Part shown: positions 18,287 through 27,854 of the stretch, one piece after another
How the letters are laid out: every line of letters starts with the position of its first letter
Numbering within the stretch: position 1 is the first letter of the stretch
Assembly: GCA_029941905.1 (NCBI GenBank)
Contig: JAPYTQ010000014.1
Coordinates: forward strand, 46,039-110,038
Length of the DNA: 64,000 nt
Reading direction: 5' to 3'
Source: JAHRVQ01 sp029941905
Lineage (GTDB): Bacteria > Pseudomonadota > Gammaproteobacteria > Pseudomonadales > Azotimanducaceae
The notes under the pieces: generated by a model
Databases searched by the model: none
What the model saw: the letters and a program-made list of their open reading frames with translations, nothing else
Told to the model about the DNA's origin: nothing
Translations under genes and position numbers: made by a program

Positions 18287-18832
18287 CTAGCCGCTTATCT
18301 TTTGCGCCGCTTCCGATTCCATCCGGGATATGAGATAACTTTCTACACGCGGGGCGAAGACCCTACCTTTGTGTTTTTGCCACCACTGCTGCACACCGGG
18401 CATGAGAAACACCGCGTAAGCTTCCTCCATGTTGCGAGCGAAAGTCTCTTCATTCTTCCAGACCCCCATTTCTCGGTGAACGATAATAGTATCCAAGATT
18501 CCGAAATACATCCCAATCAAGAAGTTAAACCGTTCCTTGTCAACATGGGGTAACGAACTATAACCTCGCATCCCCTCATAAAAAACTCCCTAGGCATCTG
18601 CATTTGCAGCCGTGGCATTCGTAAAGTTCGTCCATAGTTCTGTAATTTGGGTGTAGCTATCAACACTCGATTGCCTTACGGAAGAGCGGAGTTGGATGCC
18701 TACAAACATCAGGGACCCAACAACACCTACGGCTGCAATGAGCCCACCAATGCCACCTAAGAACTCACCCCATGCTGCTAAGTCTTGAATATCCACAATT
18801 TGTACCGCTGTTTTTCGAAGACACTTAGTCAA
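18287..18832 (-). pseudogene. Small membrane protein gene interrupted by an in-frame amber codon
   Basis: The frame starts at 18832 (TTG) or more likely 18796 (GTG, giving MDIQDLAAWGEF). It encodes a membrane segment FLGGIGGLIAAVGVVGSLMF, as in a common marine gammaproteobacterial family of unknown function. A TAG at 18592-18590 interrupts it after ...AANADA. The same frame continues without shift as GVFYEGMRGYSS and runs to a TAG at 18287, with a C-terminal half (RFNFLIGMYFG ... MPGVQQWWQ) like the rest of that family. Total is about 163-175 codons. A nonsense mutation is the simplest reading; a sequencing error or readthrough is possible. Confidence 0.7.
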
Positions 18833-18955
18833 AACCGCTCATGTGTCTGAGACATGTTACATCATCTCTTTTTGGCAAGTGTAATTTTATTCGCTCGACA
18901 ATTACGCGGCGACGGTTTCCGATCGACGTCGGATATCACTGACTGGACGATCTGA

Positions 18956-20497
18956 TTAATGTTCCACTACTCGCTTGTAATAACGCGTAATCTGACCGTC
19001 CATGGCCACGAGATCATGGTTCGGATCCGTGACAAAATAGTAGTTGAACCCTGTGAATTCCAACAGTTCGAATCTTGATGAACTTATCGCAACGGTTCTG
19101 AGTGAGGATACTTCAGAGGTGCTAATCCACAAATCCCCTTCCTTAACCTCGAATGTCAGTGTCGTGAATCCGCTTGATTCATAGGTGCCGACAAACTTAT
19201 CGAGTGACGATACGTCAACCTCGACCGGGTGTGTCAAGAGGTTATCGATCACATTGTCGGTTCTTTGCCTGAATGGTAACAGGCCGATATCACCCAGCGC
19301 ATGGACATTCATTTTTCCCCGGAGTTCCCGCCACTCATCTTCACTAAACCCGGATGCTGGATCCGATGCTCTCACCGACTGGATAAAGTGTGGCTGTCGC
19401 TGTGCATAGGCCAGATCAAATCGTCTTTTGATTGTGTCAGTAGATCCCCAATAATTGTAGATAACCAGCTCATGCTCCATTCTTTCCAGTAATATGGTTT
19501 CAATTTCCTTCGCCCTTGCCTCATTTCCCTGGCGGCCAACCAGCATATACTCGTTTTGCAGCACCAGGGAATCGTCAACACCCCAGATCAATTGGGATTT
19601 AGTTTGATATTGCTGTGCAAGGTCTAAATCTCCCGCCTGTAAGAAGAAGGATGCCTGTCGCGTATCCAATCCACCGCTACCTGTGGCCATGAACCCTTCG
19701 ATGAGCTGCTGGGCATCACGCTGCCTGCCGGAAACTCGCAAAGCATCCGCGTACGCGAGCACAACATCAGGGGAGAGAGGATCCAGGCGGTAAGCCTGCT
19801 CAATCATCGCTATGCTTTCAGGTTTAGAGGTAAACGCCAGATGGTCGGAAAGAATCCTTAGTACCTGTGCATTTTGAGGATTCAACTGATAGGCCTGTTC
19901 CATCAGCTCATAACCTGCTCGCCATTCATATCCAGTGTGCGCACGTAGAAATCCCAAATGTGCCATGGCGAGCGCATGTTGCGGTTCTAGATTTAGCGCT
20001 CGTTCAAGTGCCGTTATTTGTTCGGGATAAACCTCTTTCGGTGTTTTCCCCTCAAAGCGTTCCTCCAGTGCCAGTGCCAATCCAACCCACGCATCGGCGA
20101 ACTCAGGGTCCAGGAAAGTCGCTTGCCGAAACATGGAAACAGCTTCCGTGTGACTGGGGTCGGTGCGTCGCTCTTGCTGGGAAGCCCGTAAATACATGTC
20201 GTAAGCCTGCTGGTTCGCCACCCTCAAAGTCGTTACTCCCTGACCGTCTGCTAAATGCTGAACAGACGATGACCCGCCAACCAGTGAATCTATTTCTGCA
20301 ACAGTCGCTCTCGATATTTCATCCTGTACCGCAAAGACATTTTCAAGCTCACGGTCATATGTGTTGGACCATAGATGCACGCCGGTTTCCGCATCGATAA
20401 GCTGTGCGGTAATGCGGACACTGTTACGGGCTTTACGGACACTACCCTCAAGGATATGCGTCACATTGAGTTCCCTGGCAATCTTCTGCACCGTCAT
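18956..20497 (-). pseudogene. C-terminal FlgO-like/TPR part of a broken TIR-TPR protein
   Basis: An open frame of 513 codons whose first ATG (20497) lies inside a domain. The same frame continues upstream as VIARTSSFQFKGKN, the middle of a FlgO/TolB-like N-terminal domain (then ELNVTHILEGSVRK, VRITAQLID, LWSNTYDREL). TPR-like repeats occupy roughly residues 90-400, and a beta-rich C-terminal domain ends the protein. In intact relatives this part follows a TIR or winged-helix domain and a membrane helix. Here those are partly missing and the remaining TIR part lies in another frame just upstream. The piece may still be translated, but it lacks a proper start and anchor. Confidence 0.7.
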
Positions 20498-20892
20498 ATT
20501 CTTTCCCTTGAACTGAAAGGACGACGTTCGGGCAATGACAGGGAGCGTATGCGATATGCTAATGGCGGTTTCACATCATCAAGCAGGAGTGGAACCAATA
20601 TTTTTCTTTCCAGGCCTTCATGTGCCTCGGTTCTCACCCACTGGGATTTTATGGAGTGGTTGGACCACACCACCACGACGCAACGCGCCGCCTCAAGTGC
20701 CTCTTCAATCTTATCTTCATAACTGGGACCAACGACGAGCTCCCTGTCTCACCAGACCTTCCAGCCTTGCGCCTCAAAAACCGCGACAAGTGGTCTTACA
20801 CGATCCAGATCCGCAGACGCATAGGATACGAATACATCGATAGTCTCGATATTGGCTTTCGTCTCTTTTGGTGTTGCAAGTACTATAAACAC
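20494..20892 (-). pseudogene. TIR-domain remnant with nonsense codon and deletion junction
   Basis: From a GTG at 20892 the frame reads IDVFVSYASADLDRVRPLV and continues to GWKVW, then meets TGA (20751-20749). It resumes in frame with DRELVVGPSYEDKIEEAL, WSNHSIKSQWVRTEA and ILVPLLLDDVKPPLAY. Intact relatives have VWWDREL here, so a TGG to TGA change explains the stop. After LAYR, homology jumps directly to the FlgO-like domain in a different frame. The rest of the TIR domain, the membrane helix and the start of FlgO are therefore deleted. The loss is probably more than 100 codons (inference from family architecture). Confidence 0.75.
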
Positions 20893-21068
20893 TTAAACCA
20901 TGCTTAATATGGTGTTGATGTTACAGCCGGGATTAATGATGTGCAATTTTCCAATCACAATACAAAAAAGTTATCATTCTGAAGTATTACGTTTATCGTT
21001 GTGACCAGCCTGAACCTGTAGTAGTTTTCACCCAACAAATCCGGCAAAACGAAAAACAGGATGCAGGC

Positions 21069-21881
21069 ATGGACTACCAGGACATAATCTACCGTAAAGA
21101 CAGCAAGGTTGCGACGATAAGCTTTAACCGTCCAGACCGCCTGAATGCACTTACCGATCCGATGCGAGTGGAAATTCTTGATGCGGTCAAAGATGCCAGT
21201 GTCGATGACGATATTCGCGTGGTTGTTTTCCGGGGCGAGGGGCGAGGCTTCTGTGCAGGTGCTGATCTGGCATCAGGTGCACGTTCTCGTAAACTTTCTC
21301 GTAAAGAGCCCAGGGAAGCTGAACCCAACAGTTATCTTCCGCGAGATGGTTTCCAGGAATCTTTCGCGCGGGTACTGTGGGACATGCCAAAACCCGCCGT
21401 TGCCTCGGTAAACGGGGCGGCTGCCGGGCTTGGTTTTGGAATTGCCCTGTGTTGCGACATTCGAATAGCGTCAACTGCTGGTAAGTTTGCGGCTGCCTTC
21501 TCGCGTATTGGGCTGGTCCCGGAGGCTTGCATGACTTTTTATTTACCTCGCATTATCGGTCTCGCCAGAGCAGCGGAGATTCTTTACACGGGGCGCCAGG
21601 TGGGCGCCGAGGAAGCGCTGGACATGGGATTGGTAAATCAGGTTGTCGTACCGGAGGAATTGGATGATGCAGTTGGTATCATGGCGACGACGCTTGCTAA
21701 CGCGGCTCCGATCGCCATAGCTTTAACTCGTAAGGAGCTGTATCGGGGATTGGAGGGCACCTTTGATTCTCAGCTGGAGTTGGAACTGTACCACCAGAAA
21801 TTTGCGGGACGCTCACTGGACGCGCGGGAAGGACCATTGGCGTTTATGGAAAAAAGGAAACCAGAATTCCAAGGTCGCTAA
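21069..21881 (+). CDS. Enoyl-CoA hydratase/isomerase (crotonase family)
   Basis: 270 residues. Crotonase-fold landmarks are present: the first oxyanion-hole segment FRGEGRGFCAGADL near residue 58, and NGAAAGLGFGIALCCDIRIAS near residue 119 with the second oxyanion hole. In SRIGLVPEACMTF near residue 149 a Glu sits where hydratases have a catalytic acid. The first catalytic Glu of classical hydratases is not obvious, so a degradative role on a particular acyl-CoA is uncertain. It stands alone between the decayed TIR gene and a NUDIX gene. Confidence 0.88.
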   Translation: MDYQDIIYRKDSKVATISFNRPDRLNALTDPMRVEILDAVKDASVDDDIRVVVFRGEGRGFCAGADLASGARSRKLSRKEPREAEPNSYLPRDGFQESFARVLWDMPKPAVASVNGAAAGLGFGIALCCDIRIASTAGKFAAAFSRIGLVPEACMTFYLPRIIGLARAAEILYTGRQVGAEEALDMGLVNQVVVPEELDDAVGIMATTLANAAPIAIALTRKELYRGLEGTFDSQLELELYHQKFAGRSLDAREGPLAFMEKRKPEFQGR

Positions 21882-21936
21882 GTTCACTCGCGGTGATTAC
21901 TGGATTTTGATATCCTCTTTCGTTTGAGGTTTCGTT

Positions 21937-22704
21937 ATGTCCAGTTCCCCAACCCCGGTTCCTGCTGCCACAATATTGATGTTGCGTGACGGTTCTGATG
22001 GGCTCGAAGTTTTTATGGTGGTGCGCCATCATCAAATTGATTTTGCCTCCGGGGCGTTGGTTTTCCCTGGCGGAAAGGTTGCGGTCGGTGATGATGAAGT
22101 CAGGGATCGTTGTGCCGGTGCCAGTGAAAACGATGTTCAACTGGCATTACAGGTTGGCGCCATTCGGGAAGCCTTCGAAGAATGCGGGATTCTGTTGGCG
22201 CGGGAAGTGGGTTCAGATGACATTATCGATGGCTCGCGTCTGGCTGAACTTGAGCGCTATCGTGACCCGCTGGCCAGGGGTGAGCTGACAATTGGTGAGT
22301 TCCTGGAAAATGAAAAGCTGGAACTGGCTTGCGATTTATTGCACTACTATGCCCATTGGATTACTCCGGAAATGATGCCGAAGCGGTTTGATACTCACTT
22401 CTATCTTGCACGAGCCCCTGCAGATCATCTCGCGGCTCACGATGGGCACGAATCCGTAGATTCAACCTGGATATCACCCCAGGCTGCTTTAGAGGGAGCA
22501 ACCACGGGCGAGTATACGGTGATTTTCCCTACCCGATTGAATATTGAAATGCTTGCTCAGAGTAATACGGTAGCAAATGCTATTAAAATGGCCGACGAGC
22601 GCGAGATCGTTTCGGTATTACCATGGATAGAAGATCGGGAGGGGGATAAGTACTTATGTATTCCCGCGAATGCGGGATACTCATTGTCCGAAGAAAAGAT
22701 GTAG
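21937..22704 (+). CDS. NUDIX hydrolase
   Basis: 255 residues. The NUDIX box is present in extended form: GGKVAVGDDE, then after an insertion GAIREAFEECGILL near residue 73, giving the metal-binding REAxEExG core. The length and the ALVFPGGKV start resemble the bacterial relatives of mammalian NUDT7/NUDT19-type CoA pyrophosphatases. The substrate cannot be fixed from sequence. It faces the MORN-repeat gene tail to tail. Confidence 0.87.
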   Translation: MSSSPTPVPAATILMLRDGSDGLEVFMVVRHHQIDFASGALVFPGGKVAVGDDEVRDRCAGASENDVQLALQVGAIREAFEECGILLAREVGSDDIIDGSRLAELERYRDPLARGELTIGEFLENEKLELACDLLHYYAHWITPEMMPKRFDTHFYLARAPADHLAAHDGHESVDSTWISPQAALEGATTGEYTVIFPTRLNIEMLAQSNTVANAIKMADEREIVSVLPWIEDREGDKYLCIPANAGYSLSEEKM

Positions 22705-22706
22705 CT

Positions 22707-22740
22707 TTGCTGTAACCACAACTAACCATAACTACAGCAA
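22707..22740. repeat. Inverted repeat between convergent genes
   Basis: TTGCTGTA (22707-22714) and TACAGCAA (22733-22740) are perfect complements around an 18-base loop. They sit between the convergent ends of the NUDIX and MORN genes. There is no T tract on either side, so a terminator role is only suggested by position. Confidence 0.35.
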
Positions 22741-22749
22741 CGCCCGGGA

Positions 22750-23733
22750 TTACAGGCTTTTTTCTGAAATTATGCGCCAGAACTCACCTTCTTTTTTGAC
22801 GATAATTTGTTTCCGGGCGCGGTCTTTGTACAAATTCGACCGATACTTTTGGTTTAGTTGAACATTAACAACGTTGGGCTGTGTGACTTCAAGCTTTTCG
22901 TAGTCAACTGAAACACTAATCGTTCGCGGGCGGGTTATTCGAGAGCGGCGAAGTTTCTCCCAGGTTGTTCGCGACTGGCGATCAGGTATATCAAAGTCAT
23001 CAGAATAATATGCCAGATACTGAACGACATTTTGGTCGGACCATGCGGCAGCCCAGAGATCAATCATCGATTCAACTTCCGTCTGAACCTCGGTTGTGAG
23101 TTCTGTAATGTCGACGCTGCCTAACTCGGGTGAGACTAGCTGGATGTCCGTTGCCGGAACAGTCAGCTTGGTTGTGTCGGTCGCTGGACTTTTCTCAATG
23201 GTTGCAAGCGAGGTGGTAGCAGCCGCATCTTCGATCAGGCTGGGTGTAGATGGTGATTGGGATGTGTCCGGCGCACCGGAGAAAGACTTGTCAGTCTCGT
23301 AGTCTCCAGGTGAGTGAATTCTGCGAATATAGTCTTTTATCGCATCATCGGGTGTCAACTCCTGTTCAGTAATTGCGATAACCTGGTCAAGCAGTGATTT
23401 ATCAGTGGCTGCTTGTGCATCTACCAATACATCGTCCTTGAAATAACCGTTGTAGACTGTGCCGTCGGGCAAAATCATGGTACCCGGGCCATTCCTCAGA
23501 TCATTGGCGAACGTGCCTACAAAGCGTGTCCCGTCCTTCCAGAATATAGTGCCATGACCGGAGCGCTTACCATTCAGGACACCGCCTACATAATGGGTGC
23601 CATCGGGCCAGACCAGGGTTCTGATACCTGCATTCGATTCGTCGGCGTCTGCCACCGAGGGGGATAGTGGCATAAATATACATAGGATAAGGGCAAGAAC
23701 GAGACTGACCGGGAGTCCGGTGTTACGGTTCAT
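22750..23733 (-). CDS. Exported MORN-repeat protein with NTF2-like C-terminal domain
   Basis: 327 residues. The ATG at 23733 gives a signal peptide (NRNTGLPVSLVLALILCIF, cleavage after about residue 30) and has AAAGG nine bases upstream; an in-frame TTG lies at 23754. At least three MORN repeats follow (GTHYVGGVLNGKRSGHG, GTRFVGTFANDLRNGPG, GTVYNGYFKDD). A Ser/Thr-rich linker leads to a C-terminal domain, about 200-327, resembling NTF2/SnoaL-like periplasmic domains (WAAAWSDQNVVQYLAYYSDDF). MORN proteins of this sort are thought to act at the envelope; the function is unknown. Confidence 0.75.
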   Translation of the reverse strand: MNRNTGLPVSLVLALILCIFMPLSPSVADADESNAGIRTLVWPDGTHYVGGVLNGKRSGHGTIFWKDGTRFVGTFANDLRNGPGTMILPDGTVYNGYFKDDVLVDAQAATDKSLLDQVIAITEQELTPDDAIKDYIRRIHSPGDYETDKSFSGAPDTSQSPSTPSLIEDAAATTSLATIEKSPATDTTKLTVPATDIQLVSPELGSVDITELTTEVQTEVESMIDLWAAAWSDQNVVQYLAYYSDDFDIPDRQSRTTWEKLRRSRITRPRTISVSVDYEKLEVTQPNVVNVQLNQKYRSNLYKDRARKQIIVKKEGEFWRIISEKSL

Positions 23734-23856
23734 CACCAGTTTACCTTTGGACAACAGGACACTATTCAGCGTTCCATCTGATTGAATTTAATAGATTCAG
23801 AGTTTAGCAGATGATTCATGCCAAAATGCAATGAACTAACTGGTACACCGTCAATT

Positions 23857-24864
23857 TCACCTTGAAGGACTACTAGCAACAGGACTGACTAACAGTCCGT
23901 GTTGTGCGGCGATTAACATTATTTTCGCAGGATCAATTATCCAGGGTCCGTCTCTGCGAATCGTAATCTCGACGAGATCATCTTCGGTGACTGCTATCGA
24001 GCGGTCACCGTCAAAAGCGAGAATACCGGGTGCCTGGCATTGATAGGTTTGGCCTATTTCCATCTTCTCAACATCGGATATGGGCACATCGCCATATAAG
24101 CCAGGAGAAATCGGTACGCGTACAGATTGGTTTTGTTCAATTTGATCGCAAGATATTCTAACGCCAAAATTGTCCTCCGCTGAACAGGGGATCAGGTAGC
24201 CGCCTATGGGCGACATGCCGACCGAGGCGGGATCTGCCCGGGTCAGGAATAATTGTGACAGTTTTTCAGGCGCAAATGGCAGAAGGCTGCCCAGCGCATC
24301 ATCTTTTAGCAGAACTGCATCAATCATCGCTACATCTTTGATGGCACCGTTGATAGAGATGTGGAGTTGTTTACATCGCAGACAATGGTTTTCAAATTTC
24401 AGCCTCTTCGATGCGATCAAGCCAGCCGCTGCACCGGCGACAGATGCTTCCATTAACAGTGGAAATACATTATTTGTGCCTGTGGACAAGGGTAAAACAA
24501 TGGCGTCAGGCCGCGTCTTGGCAACGATGCGATTGGTACCATCCCCGCCAAGGACGATGAACACCCGACAGCCTTCATCCCACATTTTAGTGGTCACCAG
24601 AGCAGTATCCTTGTCACTATGGGTCAGCGGGAAATCAAGGATCTTGACCTTGTTTCTGTCCGGCAGATTTTCGACAGCACCGACATTGATCCGGAAAGGC
24701 TCGTTAGCCAGATAAATTTCATCCACGCCATGGGCTAATGCACCGAGCACCAGCCGAGTCAGTTGTTGCTGCTTGTCATGATGCGCGCTGATACTTGCCT
24801 TAGCGGCGACGCGCCGCACATCACGACCGGACATTGGGTTGACGATGATACCAAGACGGTTCAC
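23857..24864 (-). CDS. ATP-NAD kinase (AcoX-like) family protein
   Basis: 335 residues from the GTG at 24864, which follows AGGA at 7 bases; the frame stays open further upstream into yaaA but without a sensible start. The kinase signature FIVLGGDGTNR and the substrate loop LSTGTNNVF place it in the NAD kinase/diacylglycerol kinase-like superfamily, AcoX branch. AcoX is named from acetoin catabolic operons, but its reaction is not established and no acetoin genes are nearby. It lies 31 bases after yaaA and may share its transcript. A second, differently diverged member is at 47785. Confidence 0.75.
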   Translation of the reverse strand: MNRLGIIVNPMSGRDVRRVAAKASISAHHDKQQQLTRLVLGALAHGVDEIYLANEPFRINVGAVENLPDRNKVKILDFPLTHSDKDTALVTTKMWDEGCRVFIVLGGDGTNRIVAKTRPDAIVLPLSTGTNNVFPLLMEASVAGAAAGLIASKRLKFENHCLRCKQLHISINGAIKDVAMIDAVLLKDDALGSLLPFAPEKLSQLFLTRADPASVGMSPIGGYLIPCSAEDNFGVRISCDQIEQNQSVRVPISPGLYGDVPISDVEKMEIGQTYQCQAPGILAFDGDRSIAVTEDDLVEITIRRDGPWIIDPAKIMLIAAQHGLLVSPVASSPSR

Positions 24865-24895
24865 AAGTGTTCCTGCATTGTTGAGCGAGCGCAAT

Positions 24896-25666
24896 CTATG
24901 CTTTTCGGGTAAACACCCAATCGAATTCCGAGGAGAGGTTGTCGTCGAACTTGTAGCCATCAACATCGAATGATTTGATATCTTCCGGCTTGTTGAGGCG
25001 GTTCCTGACAATATAACTTGCCATATATCCCCGGGCTTTCTTTGCAAAAAAGCTGAGAATTTTAAATCGACCGTTGCTGTAGTCTTTAAATATGGGCGTG
25101 ATGAGTTTGCCAGGCAAGAGATACGGCTTAACCGATTGGAAATACTCGATTGAAGCCAGGTTAATAAGTGTCTTGTTACGGTGTGACGATAAATCACAGC
25201 AGATACCATCAGTAATATCATTGCCCCAGAACTCGTAAAGATCCTTACCGTTTGCGTTTCGGATTTTCGTACCCATTTCCAACCGATAAGGCTGAATCAA
25301 ATCCAGGGGTTTCAACAAGCCATACAAACCAGACAGAATCCGAAGGTTTTTCTGTGCGAAATTAAAATCCCGGGCACTATAGTCTTCGACTGAAAGCCCA
25401 ATGTACACGTCCCCCTTGAATGCCAGGATGGCCTGTTTGGCGCTGTTAGCACTGGTGGGTGGGCGCCAGTCTTCAAATCGTTGCGCGTTCAGCTCCGCTA
25501 ACTTTGGGCTTATACCCATGAGCTTTGAGAGTTGTTTTGGCGACTGCTTGCGCATCAGAGTCACCAGTTGTCGGGACTGGCGCAGATAACTGACATCAGA
25601 ACTTTTTAAGGTTAATGCATCTGAGTCGAAGTCCAGTGTCTTCGCGGGCGAAATGACAGTGAGCAT
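24896..25666 (-). CDS. yaaA: Peroxide stress protein YaaA
   Basis: 256 residues, full length. It begins MLTVISPAKTLDFD and contains YSARDFNFAQKNLRILSGLYG and KKARGYMASYIV, all typical of YaaA (DUF328). In E. coli YaaA belongs to the OxyR regulon and limits iron-driven damage during hydrogen peroxide stress. Divergent from the PP2C gene across a gap of 198 bases in which I see no clear operator. Confidence 0.95.
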   Translation of the reverse strand: MLTVISPAKTLDFDSDALTLKSSDVSYLRQSRQLVTLMRKQSPKQLSKLMGISPKLAELNAQRFEDWRPPTSANSAKQAILAFKGDVYIGLSVEDYSARDFNFAQKNLRILSGLYGLLKPLDLIQPYRLEMGTKIRNANGKDLYEFWGNDITDGICCDLSSHRNKTLINLASIEYFQSVKPYLLPGKLITPIFKDYSNGRFKILSFFAKKARGYMASYIVRNRLNKPEDIKSFDVDGYKFDDNLSSEFDWVFTRKA

Positions 25667-25864
25667 GCAACAACCAACGTTAGTTATGGGAGCAGCTCAG
25701 AATACTAAATTTAGACCGCATGTGCGAGCAGACAAAGTGGCAAAATAATCCAGTTGCTAGCCAATAGACATGCCCAGGCTGAAGAGGCAAAATCATAGGG
25801 AAAAGGTAAGTGCCATGCGAACAAGGGTGGAGGCAAACGAGGCCGGGAATGGAAGGCACCGCTC

Positions 25865-26683
25865 ATGAAATTCAGGGGCCAGCTTGAAATCGTCTGTCAG
25901 ACAGATGTCGGCAAGATAAAAGATCACAACGAAGACTGTCTGAGCAGTGATACGGATCTTGGGCTTGCCGTATTGGCCGATGGCCTGGGTGGCTCGAACG
26001 CAGGTGAGATTGCAAGTTCTGTCTCGGTTGGACTTCTGATGGATGAATTACAATCCTTTCAGCGTGATTCATCACCATCGGCGACCGAGTGGGCAACAGA
26101 CGAAAGCGCAGAGCCTGTGCCGGTTCAGGTGGTTCAGCGTGCCATCGAGAATGCAAATGACGCCGTCTTTAAAATGTCCCAAAAAGATCCACTACGTCAA
26201 GGGATGGGAACCACGATCCTGGTGAGTCTCTTCTATGACAACAAGGTTGCGGTGGGCCATATCGGTGATTCACGACTGTACCGTTTTAGACATGGCGAAC
26301 TCCTGCAAATCACCAGGGATCACAGTTTCGTTCAGGTTCTGGTAGACAAAGGTTTATACACCAGGGAAGAGGCACGTTCTTCAAGTAAAAAGAATGTCGT
26401 TACCAGGGCGCTGGGAGTCGCACTGGAGGTAGATGTTGAAGTCCATGAGCATCGCGTGAAAGTCGGTGACCTTTATATTATGTGCTCCGATGGTCTAACG
26501 GACCTTGTTGATGATGACGATCTCGAAACGATAATCACAGAACCTGACGCCAGCCTCACCGAAACGGCGGGCCACATGGTAAATCTCGCAAACGCCAATG
26601 GTGGCAAGGACAATATTTCAGTTGTACTTGTTAAAATCCACAAACCGTTTCCTGAAGATCCCGAAAATAGTTCTGGAGGATAG
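25865..26683 (+). CDS. PP2C-type serine/threonine protein phosphatase
   Basis: 272 residues. PP2C motifs occur in order: DVGKIKDHNEDC near residue 15, ADGLGGSNAGEIAS near residue 38, GMGTTILV, HIGDSRLYR, the DHSFVQVLV segment, CSDGLTD near residue 203, and GGKDNISVVLV near the end. It should be a soluble metal-dependent phosphatase reversing Ser/Thr phosphorylation, as PrpC/Stp proteins do. A candidate partner kinase in this window is the kinase-like domain at 33761-40186, but that domain looks catalytically altered. GGAAGG precedes the ATG. Confidence 0.92.
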   Translation: MKFRGQLEIVCQTDVGKIKDHNEDCLSSDTDLGLAVLADGLGGSNAGEIASSVSVGLLMDELQSFQRDSSPSATEWATDESAEPVPVQVVQRAIENANDAVFKMSQKDPLRQGMGTTILVSLFYDNKVAVGHIGDSRLYRFRHGELLQITRDHSFVQVLVDKGLYTREEARSSSKKNVVTRALGVALEVDVEVHEHRVKVGDLYIMCSDGLTDLVDDDDLETIITEPDASLTETAGHMVNLANANGGKDNISVVLVKIHKPFPEDPENSSGG

Positions 26684-26775
26684 ATGCCCGGCTTTACTGA
26701 TTGCTGCTGGCTTCGGATATACTATCCGGGACCACATTTCTTTGTAGCCAGTATCTCGTAACCAGGAAATCAACT

Positions 26776-27093
26776 ATGACCACCCAATCAACTATCGAAG
26801 ACAAACTGGCAAGCAGTCTCGATCTGCAGCATCTGCAGGTGATCAACGAGAGCGATAACCACAATGTCCCTGCTGGCTCAGAGAGTCATTTCAAGGTTAT
26901 CCTGGTATCCGATGATTTTTCTGGTCAGCGGTTGATTCAGCGTCATCGAACAATCAATCAGGTTCTCTCGGCAGAGTTATCGGGCTCGGTCCACGCACTC
27001 GCGATGCATACCTACACCAGTGCAGAGTGGTTTGAGAAACATGGAGATGTGCCACTTTCACCGCCCTGTCACGGGGGTGAAAAAACCGATTGA
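26776..27093 (+). CDS. BolA family protein
   Basis: 105 residues from the ATG at 26776, which follows AGGAAA; an upstream in-frame start would add an unlikely N-terminus. The BolA fold is recognised by SESHFKVILVSDDFSGQRLIQRHRT... and VHALAMHTYTSAEW near the end. BolA proteins act with monothiol glutaredoxins in iron-sulfur handling or bind DNA. Its stop codon overlaps the TTG start of the next gene, implying coupled translation. Confidence 0.9.
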   Translation: MTTQSTIEDKLASSLDLQHLQVINESDNHNVPAGSESHFKVILVSDDFSGQRLIQRHRTINQVLSAELSGSVHALAMHTYTSAEWFEKHGDVPLSPPCHGGEKTD

Positions 27094-27854
27094 GGTTGCC
27101 TGGAAAAAACAGCGGTTTGAGCAAGCAAAAAAATCTTCGACTCCTGTATTTCCAGGACAAGGTAGTTCAGCTGAGCATCATTCGTCAGCGGCGCAAGACA
27201 CTTGCCATTCATGTTTTCCCTGGCGATAAGCCTGTGGAATTTCGAGTTCCGATGAAGTGCCCCTGGCGTGAGATTGATGGCTTTCTTGCGTCCCGTACAA
27301 GTTGGATCTTCGAGTCAATGCAAGAGCTGGCTAAAGAGCCGCCGCCGCCCACAGTGACTTACACGTCAGGTGAATTGCACTTTTTCCTCGGAGAGGCTCA
27401 CGCCCTGCAATTGCAACAGGGCAGGGGAAAGGTAGAGCGGGTGAATGCTAGGTTAAAGGTGCGGTGTCAGGACCCCCGCGACCAGTCAATGGTTCGGGCG
27501 CAACTCGAAAAATTTTACAAAAAAGAATCCTTACCTGTTTTTGAATCACGACTGGATCTTTGTGTAAAAAGATTCCCGGTTGCAGTTGAACCTGCTGGGT
27601 TGAGAGTGCGAAAGATGAAAGCGCGCTGGGGTAGCTGCACTAAATCTGGAGAATTGTGCCTGAACACACTACTGGTTCAGAACTCGGTCCGGGTAATTGA
27701 TTTTGTGATCATGCATGAACTCTGCCATCTCAGGCACTTCTCTCATAATAGAGCTTTCTATGAGTTGTTGGATCGTGCGATGGCTGATTGGCGCGAATCA
27801 GAAGAGGCGCTGGGTAAGAACCTGGCTCATCCCTGTCAGTTTCAGTTGTTCTAG
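27090..27854 (+). CDS. YgjP-like zinc metallopeptidase-type protein
   Basis: 254 residues from a TTG at 27090 that overlaps the bolA-like stop; GGGGGTG lies about 10 bases upstream. The C-terminal zinc motif is MHELCHLRHFSHNRAFY (HELxH plus a downstream His) and the preceding KMKARWGSCTKSGELCLNT is the hallmark of the YgjP/WLM (DUF45) family. E. coli YgjP is poorly characterised; a peptidase function is predicted. The gene's TAG stop codon lies in the first bases of the 60-bp repeat element at 27851. Confidence 0.87.
   Translation: MRLPGKNSGLSKQKNLRLLYFQDKVVQLSIIRQRRKTLAIHVFPGDKPVEFRVPMKCPWREIDGFLASRTSWIFESMQELAKEPPPPTVTYTSGELHFFLGEAHALQLQQGRGKVERVNARLKVRCQDPRDQSMVRAQLEKFYKKESLPVFESRLDLCVKRFPVAVEPAGLRVRKMKARWGSCTKSGELCLNTLLVQNSVRVIDFVIMHELCHLRHFSHNRAFYELLDRAMADWRESEEALGKNLAHPCQFQLF

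Noticed and set aside
18278..18292. Hairpin GGCTAG-TAG-CTAGCC after nqrF as a terminator
   Set aside because: Only a 6-bp AT-containing stem with a three-base loop and no adjacent T tract; too weak to call.
18950..18960. CTGATTAA at the end of the TPR remnant as a third copy of the CTAG-bounded repeat
   Set aside because: Only about eight bases match and the flanking GGGAA and GTAGATAT parts are absent.
19867..20400. Plus-strand open frame of 177 codons
   Set aside because: Antisense to the well-supported FlgO-like/TPR coding sequence; sequence shows no family features.
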